From Lactarius indigo (taxonomy: Eukaryota > Basidiomycota > Agaricomycetes > Russulales > Russulaceae): a stretch of 64,000 bases of DNA. The notes beneath the pieces were generated by a model. That model was not told the origin of the DNA. It did not search any database and was given only the letters and a program-made list of their open reading frames with translations. A program made the translations under genes and the position numbers. Shown piece after piece: positions 45,789 to 57,505 of the stretch; positions within the stretch are counted from its first letter, which is position 1; each line of letters starts with the position of its first letter. The stretch lies in NCBI GenBank assembly GCA_025766275.1, contig JAFKAC010000077.1, positions 186,001-250,000 on the forward strand, in the 5' to 3' direction.

Positions 45789-46207
45789 TTGTTGTGTTCA
45801 CATAGGGGGCAGCTTTTGAATACATAAATGTAAGTTTTGATGATGATCTGCAGGTAAACTGTCTGATTGTTGATATCCCATGTGCAGTTAATAGTGATAT
45901 GACTTAAGGGTGTAATACAGTCCATGATTTGTATCACTGGGATGTTGTACTGTGATTTTGAGCTGAAGAGCTGTACTGTACAGTGGCGAGTGAGCAACGC
46001 AAGCAAGCCATGCTGTACAGTACAGCTCTTCAGCTCAAAATCACAGTACAACATCCCAGTGATACAAATCATGGACTGTATTACACCCTTAAGTCATATC
46101 ACTATTAACTGCACATGGGATATCAACAATCAGACAGTTTACCTGCAGATCATCATCAAAACTTACATTTATGTATTCAAAAGCTGCCCCCTATGTGAAC
46201 ACAACAA
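45789..46207. repeat. 419-bp near-perfect foldback
   Basis: Arms of 195 bp (45789-45983 and 46013-46207) are almost identical reverse complements around a 29-bp loop. The arms end TTGTTGTGTTCACATAGGGG. No coding capacity beyond mirror ORFs. Confidence 0.92.
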
Positions 46208-46349
46208 TCCAATCATCCACTTGCAGAGTGACTTTTATAATTCATGGGCCAACCATTGGTGATACATTACTACTGCTGACTGATGTTATAAAAGTCCATG
46301 ACAATTACTGCTTACTGAGGCATCATAACTGACTACTGAGAGTCTGAGA

Positions 46350-46760
46350 CAAATCTACAACACAATTATGAACAGCATACATAGAAAGGGCATACTCACA
46401 GTGGCAAGGGAAATGTGGTGAGATATGCAAGTAAGCTGGAAGCAGAGGTGAACAGGGAAGTTGCACTGAAGCAAAGAGTCTGGCACATAAGCAGTGAGAA
46501 CTGATGTTAGACATCAAAGGATTGAAGGGAGAAACATACCTGGCACATAAGTAGTGAGAACTGATGTGGACCAGCAGTGTACATGCTACACTACTTATAC
46601 TGTTTACAGGGGTGACACTAGTACAAGGGATGTAACATAGGGTCACAGAGTATAAGACATTGTTCTTCATCTGGGACAAAAGGAATACACAAATGGAGAA
46701 TAAGGAGCACAGAACAAAGAAAGTCCAAGCAAAGATGATATCATAGTGACATCACAATAA
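46350..46760. repeat. Dispersed repeat related to the insert in family A LTR
   Basis: Shares ordered blocks with 37925-38330, including two copies of the GTGAGAACTGATGT block about 70 bp apart. Confidence 0.55.
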
Positions 46761-46875
46761 GGATATAGCTAAAGGTAGAACAAAGTCATAGTATACACAG
46801 TTGGTGGCTCTGGAGATTGGTTGTGCATGTGAATGAGCCTTTTGGTTGTGGGGGTTTTTGACCACCTGCAAGGCT

Positions 46876-47183
46876 CCCTGCCAGCACATCCGAGTCTTCT
46901 GCCAGCCCAGTACCCATGCCACGTCTCTTGTATGCCAGCTCACTTCCAAGTCTTTGTAACCACAGAAAAGAGTCCCAAAAATCACCAGTTTGTAAGAGTA
47001 TAAAGACCAGTAGTCTGAGTAGTACAATACTTTGTCTACTCTTAGTCCTTGAATACAGTCTACTTGTTTAAACCTTTAGATTCCCCTCTCACTTGCCTGC
47101 CAAGTTCTCCCTCCCTCTGGTCACTTAATATGTGACCCTCGACTCTGCTTGCCCATTGCCTTTGGGCTACAACTGGCATGACA
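46876..47183 (+). mobile_element. LTR fragment related to the LTR at 56569
   Basis: About 300 bp closely matching 56626-56930 in the same orientation, including GAGTATAAAGACCAGTAG (TATA region). The first ~60 bp of the other LTR is not present here, and the end ACTGGCATGACA differs. It could be a truncated LTR or the diverged 5' LTR of the element ending at 56964. Confidence 0.65.
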
Positions 47184-50100
47184 CTCCCGAACCATGTGAT
47201 GTACAGTGCAAACAAACGACACAGGAAGCAGGACAGTAGTACACAGACAGCTCATCAGGAAAAACCTCCCATGCTAGCAAGAACAAATTATCAATAATTA
47301 CTAGTAATTGTCAATTATTGCACATTGCTTAGTCCCCTTGATAATTTATTGGGGACTATCTCAATTGTAATAATTAGCACCTAGCTACTGACAAATTGTT
47401 CAAAAGTTATTTCAGCATTATGTGAATTCACCCACTGACACCCAGTTTGTAAAATAAGGAAAAAAAACATATTTATTGCATGAAATATCTACAGGTAGCT
47501 AGCTACAGGAGTGCAGCACCTACTGCACCTGTCCCTGTTGTTGTGATCACTGCACCGCCCCATCAAAGTCATCGTCATTGATGCTGCAATATTACCTCTC
47601 TATCACCATTGCCTCACCATTGTGTCCTCACTGTCACCACCTTGTCCTCACTGTCACTCGTAGCTTGCATGTATGCAGTCCTGCTGTGGTCAGGTCATTG
47701 TTGGGCTTGTAGGAGTGGAGATGGGAGGGACCAAGTGAGGCAGTGGCTTTGGGGTCGACAGCAACAGGTGTCATGTCAGAGCAGTTGTGTAAGACCTGTG
47801 ATGAATGTGAGCGTATTGTTACTTACATAGACCGGTACTCATCTGTTTTAAATTTGCAGGGGTGGAACCATTGACAGTGTCTTGAGTGGCAGGTGCACAG
47901 GAGCTTGTATAGGGGCAATAGTGACTAGTTAGTGAGGACGCAAGGGATGAACATATTTGGACTTACAACTATGTTTGATGACACAGCAATGACTAAGGTG
48001 GTAGTGGCAGTGATGACATTGTTGCTGTGCATCAAATGATTGCAGTCATAAGAGCTACATCAGTTGTATAGCAGTGGGAGGACCTGCAATCAATAAATTA
48101 GAATGTTTCAGAGATAAATGAAGAAAAAAAAAAAAGAACGTGCTGTTTTTTTTTTTTCCATTCTGAGGCTTGCACATTGGAGGGGTGGCATCTGACTGCC
48201 TTGGGTCTGTTATGGGGGGAGCATGATGTGCGGGAGGTAGGCTCAGAAAGTGGAGGAAGGAATGGCAGATGAACCAGTAACGGGGGAGGGGGGAACAAGA
48301 GATCAGTGAAGGGAAAAGAGTGCATGCACATACAGTACCAAAATGGAACATTGTGGTCCATTATTGTATGAACGGACGTGGGAAAGGCTTCCCACGCCCA
48401 GACCAATCAACAATAAACGTGACTTGCTTCATTTTTTTGACTTTGCCTTCACGCTTCTGCTCCATTGTCCTGCTCTGTTGTCTCACCTCTCCCCTGTACA
48501 GCACTAGAGTCCACCAGTACCACACCTCCATGCAGAGGTGAAACCAACGAGCCACACCAGGCATCTTCTTTGGTGCTGTCATGCTTGCCATCTTCTTGCT
48601 GCTGTGGAGTGTGCGACGATGACAGATGACCCCCTCACTTCAACGACAATGACGATACCAGCCACAAGCGGTGACTTTCCACTATGATGGCATCTCGGCC
48701 GTGCGATCCTGACATGGTTATGTATGACCCAGACCCGGACCACCACCACCACCACTGCCACCACATTCCGCCGATGCCCGTGCAGTGTGACCCTAACCAC
48801 AATGAGGACATGGGCAATGACCATGACTATGTCAGCTGCAAGGCAGTAATTGGTGACAACGAAGATGACTGCAATGACTGCAGTCACAAAGAAATAGCAA
48901 CAACACAAGCACAACTGGATGACGACCTCAACGGCGGGGACGAAGACGACGACAATGACTGTGGCTGTGATGGTGATGAAGACGACGATGGCCGTGGCTG
49001 AAAAGTGGTGACACCTCAAGCACAACTACAGCTACAACGACTGTGATGTGAGGACAATGGCTACAGTGACAATGAGTGACAACAACGGGGTGGCTGTGGG
49101 GATTGCGATCGCGACGATGACTGTGAGGTGATGAAGACTACATCAGCCAAGGGGGGGCCGGGCCGTGGTTCCGTGACCCGAGGTGGGGGGGGTCGACCGA
49201 AAGTCTCTAAAAAAATTTGCTTTTTGGGTGTCTAAGGCCAGGCCGATCTGGAAATCTCCCGCTTTTCCCCCGTATCATCTCAGCAATAGTGCATATTGTG
49301 GGTTTGTAAACCCATGCGGGTACCCGAATATGGGTTTGTGGGTGTGGGTGTGGGTCAGATCTGAGGTACCCGTACAAAACCCATACCTGTTGCATGGCGG
49401 GTTTTTTCAAAGGGATACTAGAATTCTATTTACTACATGTTACTGTACTATTCTATGAGGAATTTCCCTAACTACAGTTACAGTGGCCTGAGCCCCAACT
49501 CCGTCTAAGAGCATCTACAGGTCTTGGGGCATGTGATGCGTCGCAAGGTGTCGCGCACGCGTCCGCGGAACGCGCGCCGTCGCATACAGGTCCGCGGTGA
49601 TTGGAGACGTGTTTTTCTCGAAGAGATAAACGTGCATAGACATGCGGCGGGGTCGGGAACAGAAACGAGGTCGGGTTGTTGCAGGTGGTCGAAAATGGTT
49701 GTGCACGTTTGCGCATAACACAAAACTTCACATATGTAGTTGTATGAGTCAGAGATACGTCTTGTTCGAGCCAATAAGGCCGCGGACAAATGCAGAAAGC
49801 CGGAGAACAAAAAGAATAAGCCACACTGACACTGAACTTAAAAGTTAGGGGAACTCAACTATGATAAATGTAAGCGATGAAGTTGCATGTTCACAGCTTG
49901 GTGGTAGCATACAGCACTCATGGCAATGTTTATAGAACACACAGAAACGTGTGTGGTGCCAGCGGTTTGGCAGCGATGCACGATGGGGTGGGGTAATCTA
50001 AGAAATTTCCATATTTGGCCTTTAATTTCCTTTTTGGGGGTAGGGGGGGGGGGGGGTACGGCCCAACCCCTTAAAAAAGTTACCGACCCCGTGCAATTTT

Positions 50101-50470
50101 AAGAATTCCGGCCCCCCCTTGACATCAGCAAAACAAAATTTGACTAGCCGTGACTAGGGGAACTAGCCCCTACCATATTTGGGTATCACTAGTCAGCACT
50201 AGTCACGGCTATTGCTTCTAGTAACTTTTTGTTTTCCTGATGTACTGCCTGCTACAACGGCAGGCGACAATGTGTGGTAGTGTAAGCATTATTCCTGTAG
50301 TACAGTCTTCGAAGTGTACATCTATTCCGCATTATTGGACTACCTGGAGCATTCTAGTTTTGGAGTTGTAAAACATTTACATAAACTGATCGAGATAATT
50401 ACACGATATTTTAGTAGATAATTGGTGGTGATTGATTGCCGCATGAAGGATTAGAGCATTACTGGTCTTA
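47184..50470. other. Non-coding, low-complexity stretch
   Basis: No supported gene. It holds a hairpin-rich AT segment near 47290-47390, poly-A/poly-T around 48123-48158, a GAC/CAC triplet-rich block (about 48600-49100) that gives misleading His/Asp or Val-rich ORFs, a GTACCCG/GGGTTTGTGGG repeat near 49310-49400, a 13-base G run near 50045, and an inverted pair AGCCGTGACTAG / CTAGTCACGGCT near 50145-50210. Confidence 0.5.
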
Positions 50471-51571
50471 GTGACGAAATATTGGCACATTATCTCCCTT
50501 GTCTCCCATGTCGATAATTTAGTCGTGTGTTATCCCTCGCTAGCGTGGGAGGTTTTTCCTGATGCTTGTAGGACGAGCGCGGAGCAACCTGACGATACCG
50601 AACACACCCGATTATGCACCGATCCCCTGACAAATGAACCTCACGCTCAATACGCCGAGCACCCGAACCCGAACACGAACTTGCCCGACACCTATGACAC
50701 ACGAACTACGGCTCTACGTGGACAGCAGACCACACATGGACAGGACCCCAAAGTCGAAGCCTGTGCGGATAGTATGATGCGCAAATGGATGATCGAGGAT
50801 GGAACACCCGACTCAACCAGAACCCTGAACTCGCGCACGAATGAATCTAAGCGGAACAGATGTCACGTAAACTTTGAAGTAAACTCGATGCGGAAATGAA
50901 TCACGACAAAGGCACGACCCATGAAGGAATGGCACGGGTCCCTAGAGATACTGCTCCGGAACGACACTGACCTGCTCGACTGGTACTCACAGACGGGAAG
51001 GCAGGAAGAAGTACCGCTGGAGTTATATGGCGGCACGATGAAATCAATAAACAAAAACAAAGTTTCACGAATGCCACCAATGACGTGGCACCACATTAAA
51101 CTCGAAAGTTTTGAACAGCAATTGATTGCTCCTCGCACGAAATTACGACAGGGGTATCGACGCGAGAAACTGGCTAACTTGACACCAATTATGGAAACGA
51201 GGACTCCGAGCCCCTCAGACCTGACTGACCTCCATTGTGTAAGCAGTAACTCAACATCGGACGTGTTGAGGCCACCCATCGACGACCTGGAGGGTCCATC
51301 AGAAAACCAGCATATACAAATGAATGACAAATTACGAACCCACATCCAGCAGCGAAATCAATCCGAAATATCGATCAATACGATCCCTGGTGTTGAACTC
51401 CGAAAAGCCACGCTGAATGCCCCAGCACTTAGCGGCGCCGTAGCCACTAAAACCAGAACTCTGGTAGATCGATTACGATCATCAGCACACCAGCAGCGGA
51501 TAACGAACCAACCAAGTCGAAGCCCGTGTAACAAAAGTCCACGAGGAGACACACCGAGTCAGATAAGTTGA
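50471..51571 (+). CDS. Hydrophilic element ORF, unknown (two segments in one frame)
   Basis: One frame with stop codons just after 50897, in two open parts (50471-50899, 50921-51571). Rich in Thr, Asn, Arg, Glu and Ser, with no recognised domain. Probably part of the same decayed reading frame as the following ORFs, reached by a frameshift. Confidence 0.3.
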
Positions 51572-51747
51572 GGCCCACGTAGCAAAAATACACGAGGAGA
51601 CGCACCTAGTCGGATAAGTCGAAGCTTGTCCAACAAGGTCACACGAGAACACGCATCGAATGACCAAGAGCCCGGAAAGGGACGACAATTGAGGTAGAAT
51701 ACCCGACGGATCAACTAGAATCGATAAGAGGTCCCTGTTCGATAGGG

Positions 51748-54700
51748 GTGGACAAAAAGGAACACGTGCAAGAATCGCCGAGATGGTCCACACGACACGA
51801 GGACTCTACCACACTGGAACAAAATGCCCATGGAAGAGACACGTCAGAAACAAGAACGACTAGCAAAGTAAACCGAAGCCCCACTGAGGGAGATGCATCG
51901 CCCACCGCTGGCTCAGAATCGTCGAACGAAACCACAACAAAAACTCGGACGCACCGTGGAAGGGAACTCTGCAGGGCATCGCCCAATAGCTTCAATGAAG
52001 ATCTGGCGAAAGGAGAACAGTTCTTGTTCCAGTTTCACTTGCGGCAAACGGTCAATAGACAAACAGGTATGATGATCAAACTGATCAAGCAGACTCACCC
52101 GATGCTGTCATACATCTGCAGACCCCACGTCGGCGATTGGGTATGAACTCAGAAAAATCAATTAAAGGTAGAAAACCACATGAATCACTCTACCAATGCT
52201 GATGAAACGAGTTGGGACAGCTTCGCCAACTTCCGGAACGCATGGACAATTGACGGCGATTCATCACTCGGTACCCCAAAACCGAAGAGAAGGAGTACCG
52301 CCAGATGGGTCAGATCCGAACGGCACGCGGATGAAAACGCACTCCGGGGCCTGTCATCCTGCAAGGATGCGAAGAACGACCTAGAGAAACTGAAACTACA
52401 AGAAGAAACAAGTTGCAAACCCACCGAATCGCTCAAAGATGTCGAGGTGGGCTATGACCCGCTGCAGGTCACAAAAGGGTCCACCAGTGTAGAACTGGCT
52501 CCCGATGTAAAAGAAGCAGGCTGGCAGTCCCACGCGACGCAGCACAACGGGACGGACTGTACCCCGAATGCCAGTATATTGAGTCAGTTCACTCAGATAG
52601 GGGTAGCGAGGAAAACTCGCGAAAACGATCCCAACAGAAAGAGGAACTGCGACAGCATACTCGAGCCCTACCAGACTAAGTACGATCAGACATCCGAATT
52701 TGAGCCAAACAACTCATCGACAATCGCGAAGAGACTCACCAACGCGCAATTGACACACAGCATTGACCACCGCACCAAAAACGCGAACGCGAACCACTCA
52801 CAGATTACCGACAATCGACAAAGCAGTGGAAGAAACCCAAACGATGCACCGAACCAGCGGCGAACCACACATTACAGAATACCCAAGAGGGTGAAAAGCT
52901 GTTATGTGATCAAATCTATGAGCGTGAAAACAACGACAGCGGTCACTCGACGCATCAGAGATATGATCAACGCAGGAGCGAACTACGTACCGAACACCCA
53001 GGCCAGAATAAAGAAGCCCACGACATCTGGCCAGATCGCATGTGTTCGCACGACCGACACGGCACCTGCGAACCACCAAATGCACGAGTTAGTCATTAGA
53101 GTTTCTCGAGCATACGCACCCCTCTACGCCAACCAACGAAGGAAAGGATTGTTACATGGGAAAGCACTTTGAGTCATCAACAGAGCCCTCCATCGGACAA
53201 CCTTGTCGGGGCATGAAGTCAGTAAACAACCAATATGGAAGAAAGGGGCGATAACGGAATTCTGCGAGAGGAGACAGGCCGCATCGAAGCAAGGCACACA
53301 TGCAAGGGTCAACGAAGCCCCACCCGACGCTGCCACTGGCACGGGCGACCCCTCTACGAACCAAACTGTTGCCAACATACGACGACATGAGATTAGAGAG
53401 ATTCAACAGACAAAAGGGGTCCCGAACATGAAAAGAATAACCGAGTGGCAAGAACTCACTACGCGACACCATCAGCCTGTACGACGACAAAGAAGGGCCA
53501 GAATCGATGCCCCCGAGCGCCGTGTCAAAAACCTAGGATCCGGCCCTGACCCGCACGCACACGGTCACGAAGAACTACGGCTTGGTCATGGTCAACGACA
53601 TTCTGACCTGAATTGCACGAGTCAGTATGACCTCTTGGGCGGACAAAACACGGCCAACATACACCGCCGCAAGAATGAAAAACGACGACACACCAAAAAG
53701 GTCACAAATACATGCATGACATGGCATGAGTCGCCGAAGAGGACCACGGGCCATGCAACAAACAAGAGGCACTCAGTTCGACCTGAGAAGTCGACAAAAT
53801 CCAACGACATGAAACGAATACAATTCACTCGACCAAAGTCGCACCATAACAGACGGGCGAAATGGAACTCCGCTACGGCACCACCCGAAACGCGTAAGCA
53901 GTGTAGCAACCCCGCCCTTGTTCACTGCTCCCATTTTCCACGGGGAATGATTCACCAAATACAGTTACTGTTCGTCGTACCCGGTATTGACACCAGACCA
54001 GCTAAAGATGAACTCGGGTATGTCACCCAACCCTGTATCTGCACCTATAAACTGCGACCATCCGAGCTGAACGCTCAGTGTTCCTTGTTCCCTCTGTTCA
54101 AACACTTGCGCCACCGTTCGGCATCCACTGATGGTTGGATCTTATCAGCCGACAGGACATTGGTGTCACCAACCATGGGACGCTGCCCACTTCTCCTGTT
54201 ACCAACTCTCGCGTCTCTCCCTTGGACGCTCTCTCGTGTTTCCTTCAATGGGCCGGCTGTGTGCCAACTCCCTCGAAATATTGTCCTGCTGCTCGTTTGT
54301 CCTTACCGCAACCAGGCTGCCCGTATTACGCTGAGTTGCCGAGGACGACAACACCCTAAGGAGGGGGTGAATATTCTGCTATCTGCTACCGCACCACATT
54401 TTTCCCCCCTGTCCTTGACCGAAGACTTGAACAACCGCAGAAACCCCACCATATTGACCCAACGTTTCACGATCGCAGTACCCTTTCGTCATGATACAAC
54501 CCCTTTTCACGAGCTGAGCCTTCAAAGCAACGCGCTCATCGACAACGTTGGGACCTCAAAAGATCACCACAAACAATCGTTTGACCTAAGAACGCCGAAA
54601 AACACCCTCACTATCAACGCTCCAACTTATCCGCACCATGTACCTACCCGCCGGAACACGAGGCAACTCAAAACGCCCGCACTCTCACCCCAGCAATCAG

Positions 54701-55134
54701 AAACGCATGCAGACTGGGGGTCAACAAATAACCATCGCAGACATCATCAACCATACCATTGTAAACGGAATCTATTCAACACCATGAAGAAGCTGCCGCT
54801 CGAACGGACATCACTTAGGGCACTTCAATTCCGATCACGCACGATAAGGTCCTCGAACGAAGCACAGTATTCCAGAACGCCAAACGAAATGTATGCCTAC
54901 GCTCACAAAACGGCGCAAGATGTACAGATCAGACTAGCTCAGCACGTACCGTACGAGGTCGACCAATCAAGATACGCGATAGCCACGGACCTTCATCACA
55001 CCTCTATCCCCACCGAATCAACATCACGGCTCCACGTCCTCTCCACGACCGAACAAGAGGCCTCGAGTGTACCTTATCGATCATCATTGCTAGCACTAGG
55101 AACAACCCAGAGCGTACTCATTGGGAGAGTTTGA
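51748..55134 (+). CDS. Long hydrophilic element ORF interrupted by stops
   Basis: A single frame open over 3.4 kb except for stops at about 52144 and 53170 and at 55132. Composition is Thr/Arg/His/Asn/Gln-rich. A more hydrophobic section (about 54000-54330) ends in the purine-rich AAGGAGGGGGTGA, reminiscent of the end of a retroelement, so an older insertion may lie within. The openness may partly reflect T-poor composition. Confidence 0.35.
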
Positions 55135-55137
55135 GGT

Positions 55138-56532
55138 TTGGACAAACTGATAAGGTCACGGGACCTCTACGATGCGCAAAGGTATAAAGACCAGCACGAT
55201 AGCCAAGTCGAAAATGCAGGCGGAACAGACATGGCTCCTCCACTATGCATGGAGTTGACCCTCAGCCCTACGCTCAGGGAGCACTCCAACGTACTCGACA
55301 ATCCTCTCCGGGGTCTGCTCCCTGACTTCACGTCACCCTTCGAACCGGAGCAATTGCCCCCCACCTCCAACAACGATAGTACAACAGAGGACTACACCCA
55401 AGCCAATATGACCACCGACTTGGACGGTAACCCAGCGCCAACCAGCCCTTCGCCCAAAACAACAACTGCCAGTCGACATCCCCTGTACGATCTGCCCAGT
55501 GCCGACGCGGTATTCACAACGAGCGACCACGAATTCCACGTCCACAGCTATTTCTTCATACGCGAGTCACCATACTTCCGAAAACTTTGGAAGGTTGTGG
55601 GATCAACAGCTGAGGTACCCATTGACTTAGATAATGAGGGACCAGTCACTGTCGAGTCCCGCGTTGCCGTTGGGCCCTATCACGTCATTCTCAACGATGT
55701 AACAACCGAGGAGTTTACACTACTCATGTGGATCTTCTACAACCCGCATTATTCAGTCTACGAGGCCACTACCCGAGAATGGACGCTAATTCTCCGATTG
55801 GCACAGAAGTGGCAGTTCCCTGAGATCGAGGCCCTATGCTGGAGGGAGCTTCTGAACATCAGCACCCTCACTCGCTCTCCACTACAGGTTCCACGAAACC
55901 AATCCCCTCGTCATGACCATGAAATTGCTCATCGTTGTCACCCCTACGCAGTTCGAGAACAGCGCCACTACCACCAAAACCCTCCAAACATGTCGCATGG
56001 TTGTCTTACCAATACAACTGTCGAAACAATCAACAATGGAGAGGCCACGATCATTCCGGACACCCACCGTACCACTACCCAAAGCCCCAACAGCGAACGT
56101 GCAGCCGAGGCAACGCCGTGTCCGCAGACCATGCCAAACTCCCGTACAGGCTCCATTCGGCCTCCCGTGCAACAGCACAACGTGGTTGAATTGGTCAGGC
56201 AACGCAACCCCCGTCGCTGTCACTATTGCCAAAACCCCGGGCACACCAAGGGACTTTGTCGCCAGCCCCATGCCATGTGTCCCCAGCGCCGACATTGCCC
56301 CATCTCACCACAACACCCTTATTATGGGTTCAATTGCCCTGCACTTTCGACTTCAACCACCAGTATGCGCACTCATGAGTGGTTGCGCTCGACACTTTCC
56401 CCTGACCGGGCTCTTCAACCCACCACGCGCCCACGTCAACGTCTGCACGGTACCTCAGTTCAAGCCCAGCCTGTAGACGACTACGAGTATCCCTATGACG
56501 TCGATTGGGAAGCTGCTGACCGCAGTTCCTAA
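55138..56532 (+). CDS. BTB domain fused to gag-like CCHC zinc knuckle
   Basis: Open frame of 464 codons, in the same frame as the preceding ORF and only one codon after its stop. Position 55138 is TTG; the first ATG is near 55231. Residues about 120-250 form a BTB-like domain: SADAVFTTSDHEFHVHSYFF, ESPYFRKLWKV, FTLLMWIFYNPHYSVYEAT, LRLAQKWQFPEIEALCWREL. These match basidiomycete BTB proteins. A Pro/Thr/Asn-rich linker leads to CHYCQNPGHTKGLC (CX2CX4HX4C zinc knuckle) and a second Cys/His cluster (CPQRRHC...), followed by an acidic tail ending before 56532. The C-terminal half is typical of retroelement Gag nucleic-acid binding. The LTR starts 37 bp after the stop. Confidence 0.65.
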   Translation: MDKLIRSRDLYDAQRYKDQHDSQVENAGGTDMAPPLCMELTLSPTLREHSNVLDNPLRGLLPDFTSPFEPEQLPPTSNNDSTTEDYTQANMTTDLDGNPAPTSPSPKTTTASRHPLYDLPSADAVFTTSDHEFHVHSYFFIRESPYFRKLWKVVGSTAEVPIDLDNEGPVTVESRVAVGPYHVILNDVTTEEFTLLMWIFYNPHYSVYEATTREWTLILRLAQKWQFPEIEALCWRELLNISTLTRSPLQVPRNQSPRHDHEIAHRCHPYAVREQRHYHQNPPNMSHGCLTNTTVETINNGEATIIPDTHRTTTQSPNSERAAEATPCPQTMPNSRTGSIRPPVQQHNVVELVRQRNPRRCHYCQNPGHTKGLCRQPHAMCPQRRHCPISPQHPYYGFNCPALSTSTTSMRTHEWLRSTLSPDRALQPTTRPRQRLHGTSVQAQPVDDYEYPYDVDWEAADRSS

Positions 56533-56554
56533 ATCATTCGCGGACGAATGAACC

Positions 56555-56568
56555 GAGAGAGGGGGCTA
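56555..56568 (+). other. Polypurine tract before the LTR
   Basis: GAGAGAGGGGG followed by CTA directly precedes the TG of the LTR, the expected position of the plus-strand primer of an LTR retrotransposon located to the left. Confidence 0.55.
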
Positions 56569-56964
56569 TGTCACGATCTCGTGACATCGCGATCACATCA
56601 CGACATGTGACACGTCACCCTGCCAGTGCATCCGAGTCTTCTGCCAGCCCAGTACCCATGCCACGTCTCTTGTATGCCAGCTCATTTCCAAGTCTTTGTA
56701 ACCACAGAAAAGAGTTCCAAAAATCACCAGTTTGTAAGAGTATAAAGACCAGTAGTCTGAGTAGTACAATACTTTGTCTACTCTTAGTCCTTGACTCCTT
56801 GAATACAGTCTACTTGTTTAAACCTTCAGATTCCCCTCTCACTCACCTGCCAAGTTCTCCCTCCCTCTGGTCACTTAACCTGTGACCCTCGACTCTGCTT
56901 TCCCATTGCCTTTGGGCTACGACTGAACCCGATAAGTCACAGACAGTCCGACTGAACCGTGACA
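56569..56964 (+). mobile_element. LTR (3' LTR of the unit to the left)
   Basis: 396 bp, starting TGTCACGATCTCGTGA and ending GAACCGTGACA. Contains GAGTATAAAGACC (TATA) in plus orientation. Related to 46876-47183. No target duplication can be checked without the 5' end. Confidence 0.7.
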
Positions 56965-57099
56965 GTGTAAGTTATTCTCTCATCCGAAGCTAGCATATAC
57001 TGACTGATTTATTGTATTTCTCACAGGTGAACCCATTGTACGTGCCTACTTCTGTTCTCAATTGAATGATGGCTGACTACAATTTAAAGGGCTGGCATT

Positions 57100-57505
57100 T
57101 TGATCCCCAAACCGTTGTTTCAAGTCCCTGCCAAGGAGCTGGATGCTGTGTCGTCTTCAGCTGCAATGCCTACCTCGAAAGGTTCGAAGTCCAAAAAGCT
57201 CATGATTGCAGATCCCAACCTCCTAACAGCACGGTATGAGATCATTTTTTCCATTTACCCTCTCTCTGACATTTCCCTTCTGCTAGGAATCTTTTTGCGT
57301 GCGACTACCTTAAAGACCATTCCGTGACAAAGTCCAGCTTCAAAGCTGTGTGGGACAGTGTTGACTCTGGGACAAGAAAGGTACATGCGTCTTATGAGAT
57401 ACCAAAAACACGCTGACCCAGACATCACACCAGAAATACGAAGCTCTCAGTAAGGAAAGGAAGTTAGCTGCCTGCGTCGCCTCCGCAGCAACTCCTTCAG
57501 TGTAA
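57100..57505 (+). CDS. Small HMG-box-like protein
   Basis: Three exons can be joined: up to 57233, 57287-57380 and 57433-57505, with introns of 53 and 52 bp. The spliced product has a basic N-terminus (SKGSKSKK), then NLFACDYLKDHSVTKSSFKA, VWDSVDSGTRKKYEALSKER and a short tail. The spacing of aromatic and basic residues resembles an HMG box. The start is uncertain: an in-frame ATG is at 57163, and an upstream exon is possible. The gene begins about 100-200 bp after the LTR end, so transcription from the LTR is possible. Family assignment is by eye. Confidence 0.5.

Larger units (their letters stand above)
50471..56964 (+). mobile_element. LTR-retroelement-like unit without visible pol
   Basis: A 6-kb T-poor coding-like block ends in a zinc-knuckle ORF, then a purine tract (GAGAGAGGGGG, 56555-56565) and an LTR at 56569-56964. 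No protease, reverse transcriptase (YxDD), RNase H or integrase motif was found, so it would be non-autonomous. The 5' LTR was not found; 46876-47183 is a candidate relative. Confidence 0.5.

Noticed and set aside
45782..46262. Two near-identical ORFs on opposite strands
   Set aside because: They are mirror images produced by the 419-bp foldback, not separate genes.
48579..49025. Val/Ile-rich minus-strand ORF and His/Asp-rich plus-strand ORF
   Set aside because: Both are translations of a GAC/CAC triplet-rich low-complexity block; no domain or splice support.
53905..54365. Nested LTR starting TGTAGCAACCCC
   Set aside because: It has a TATA-like CTATAAAC and a following purine tract, but no target duplication and no matching copy in the window.
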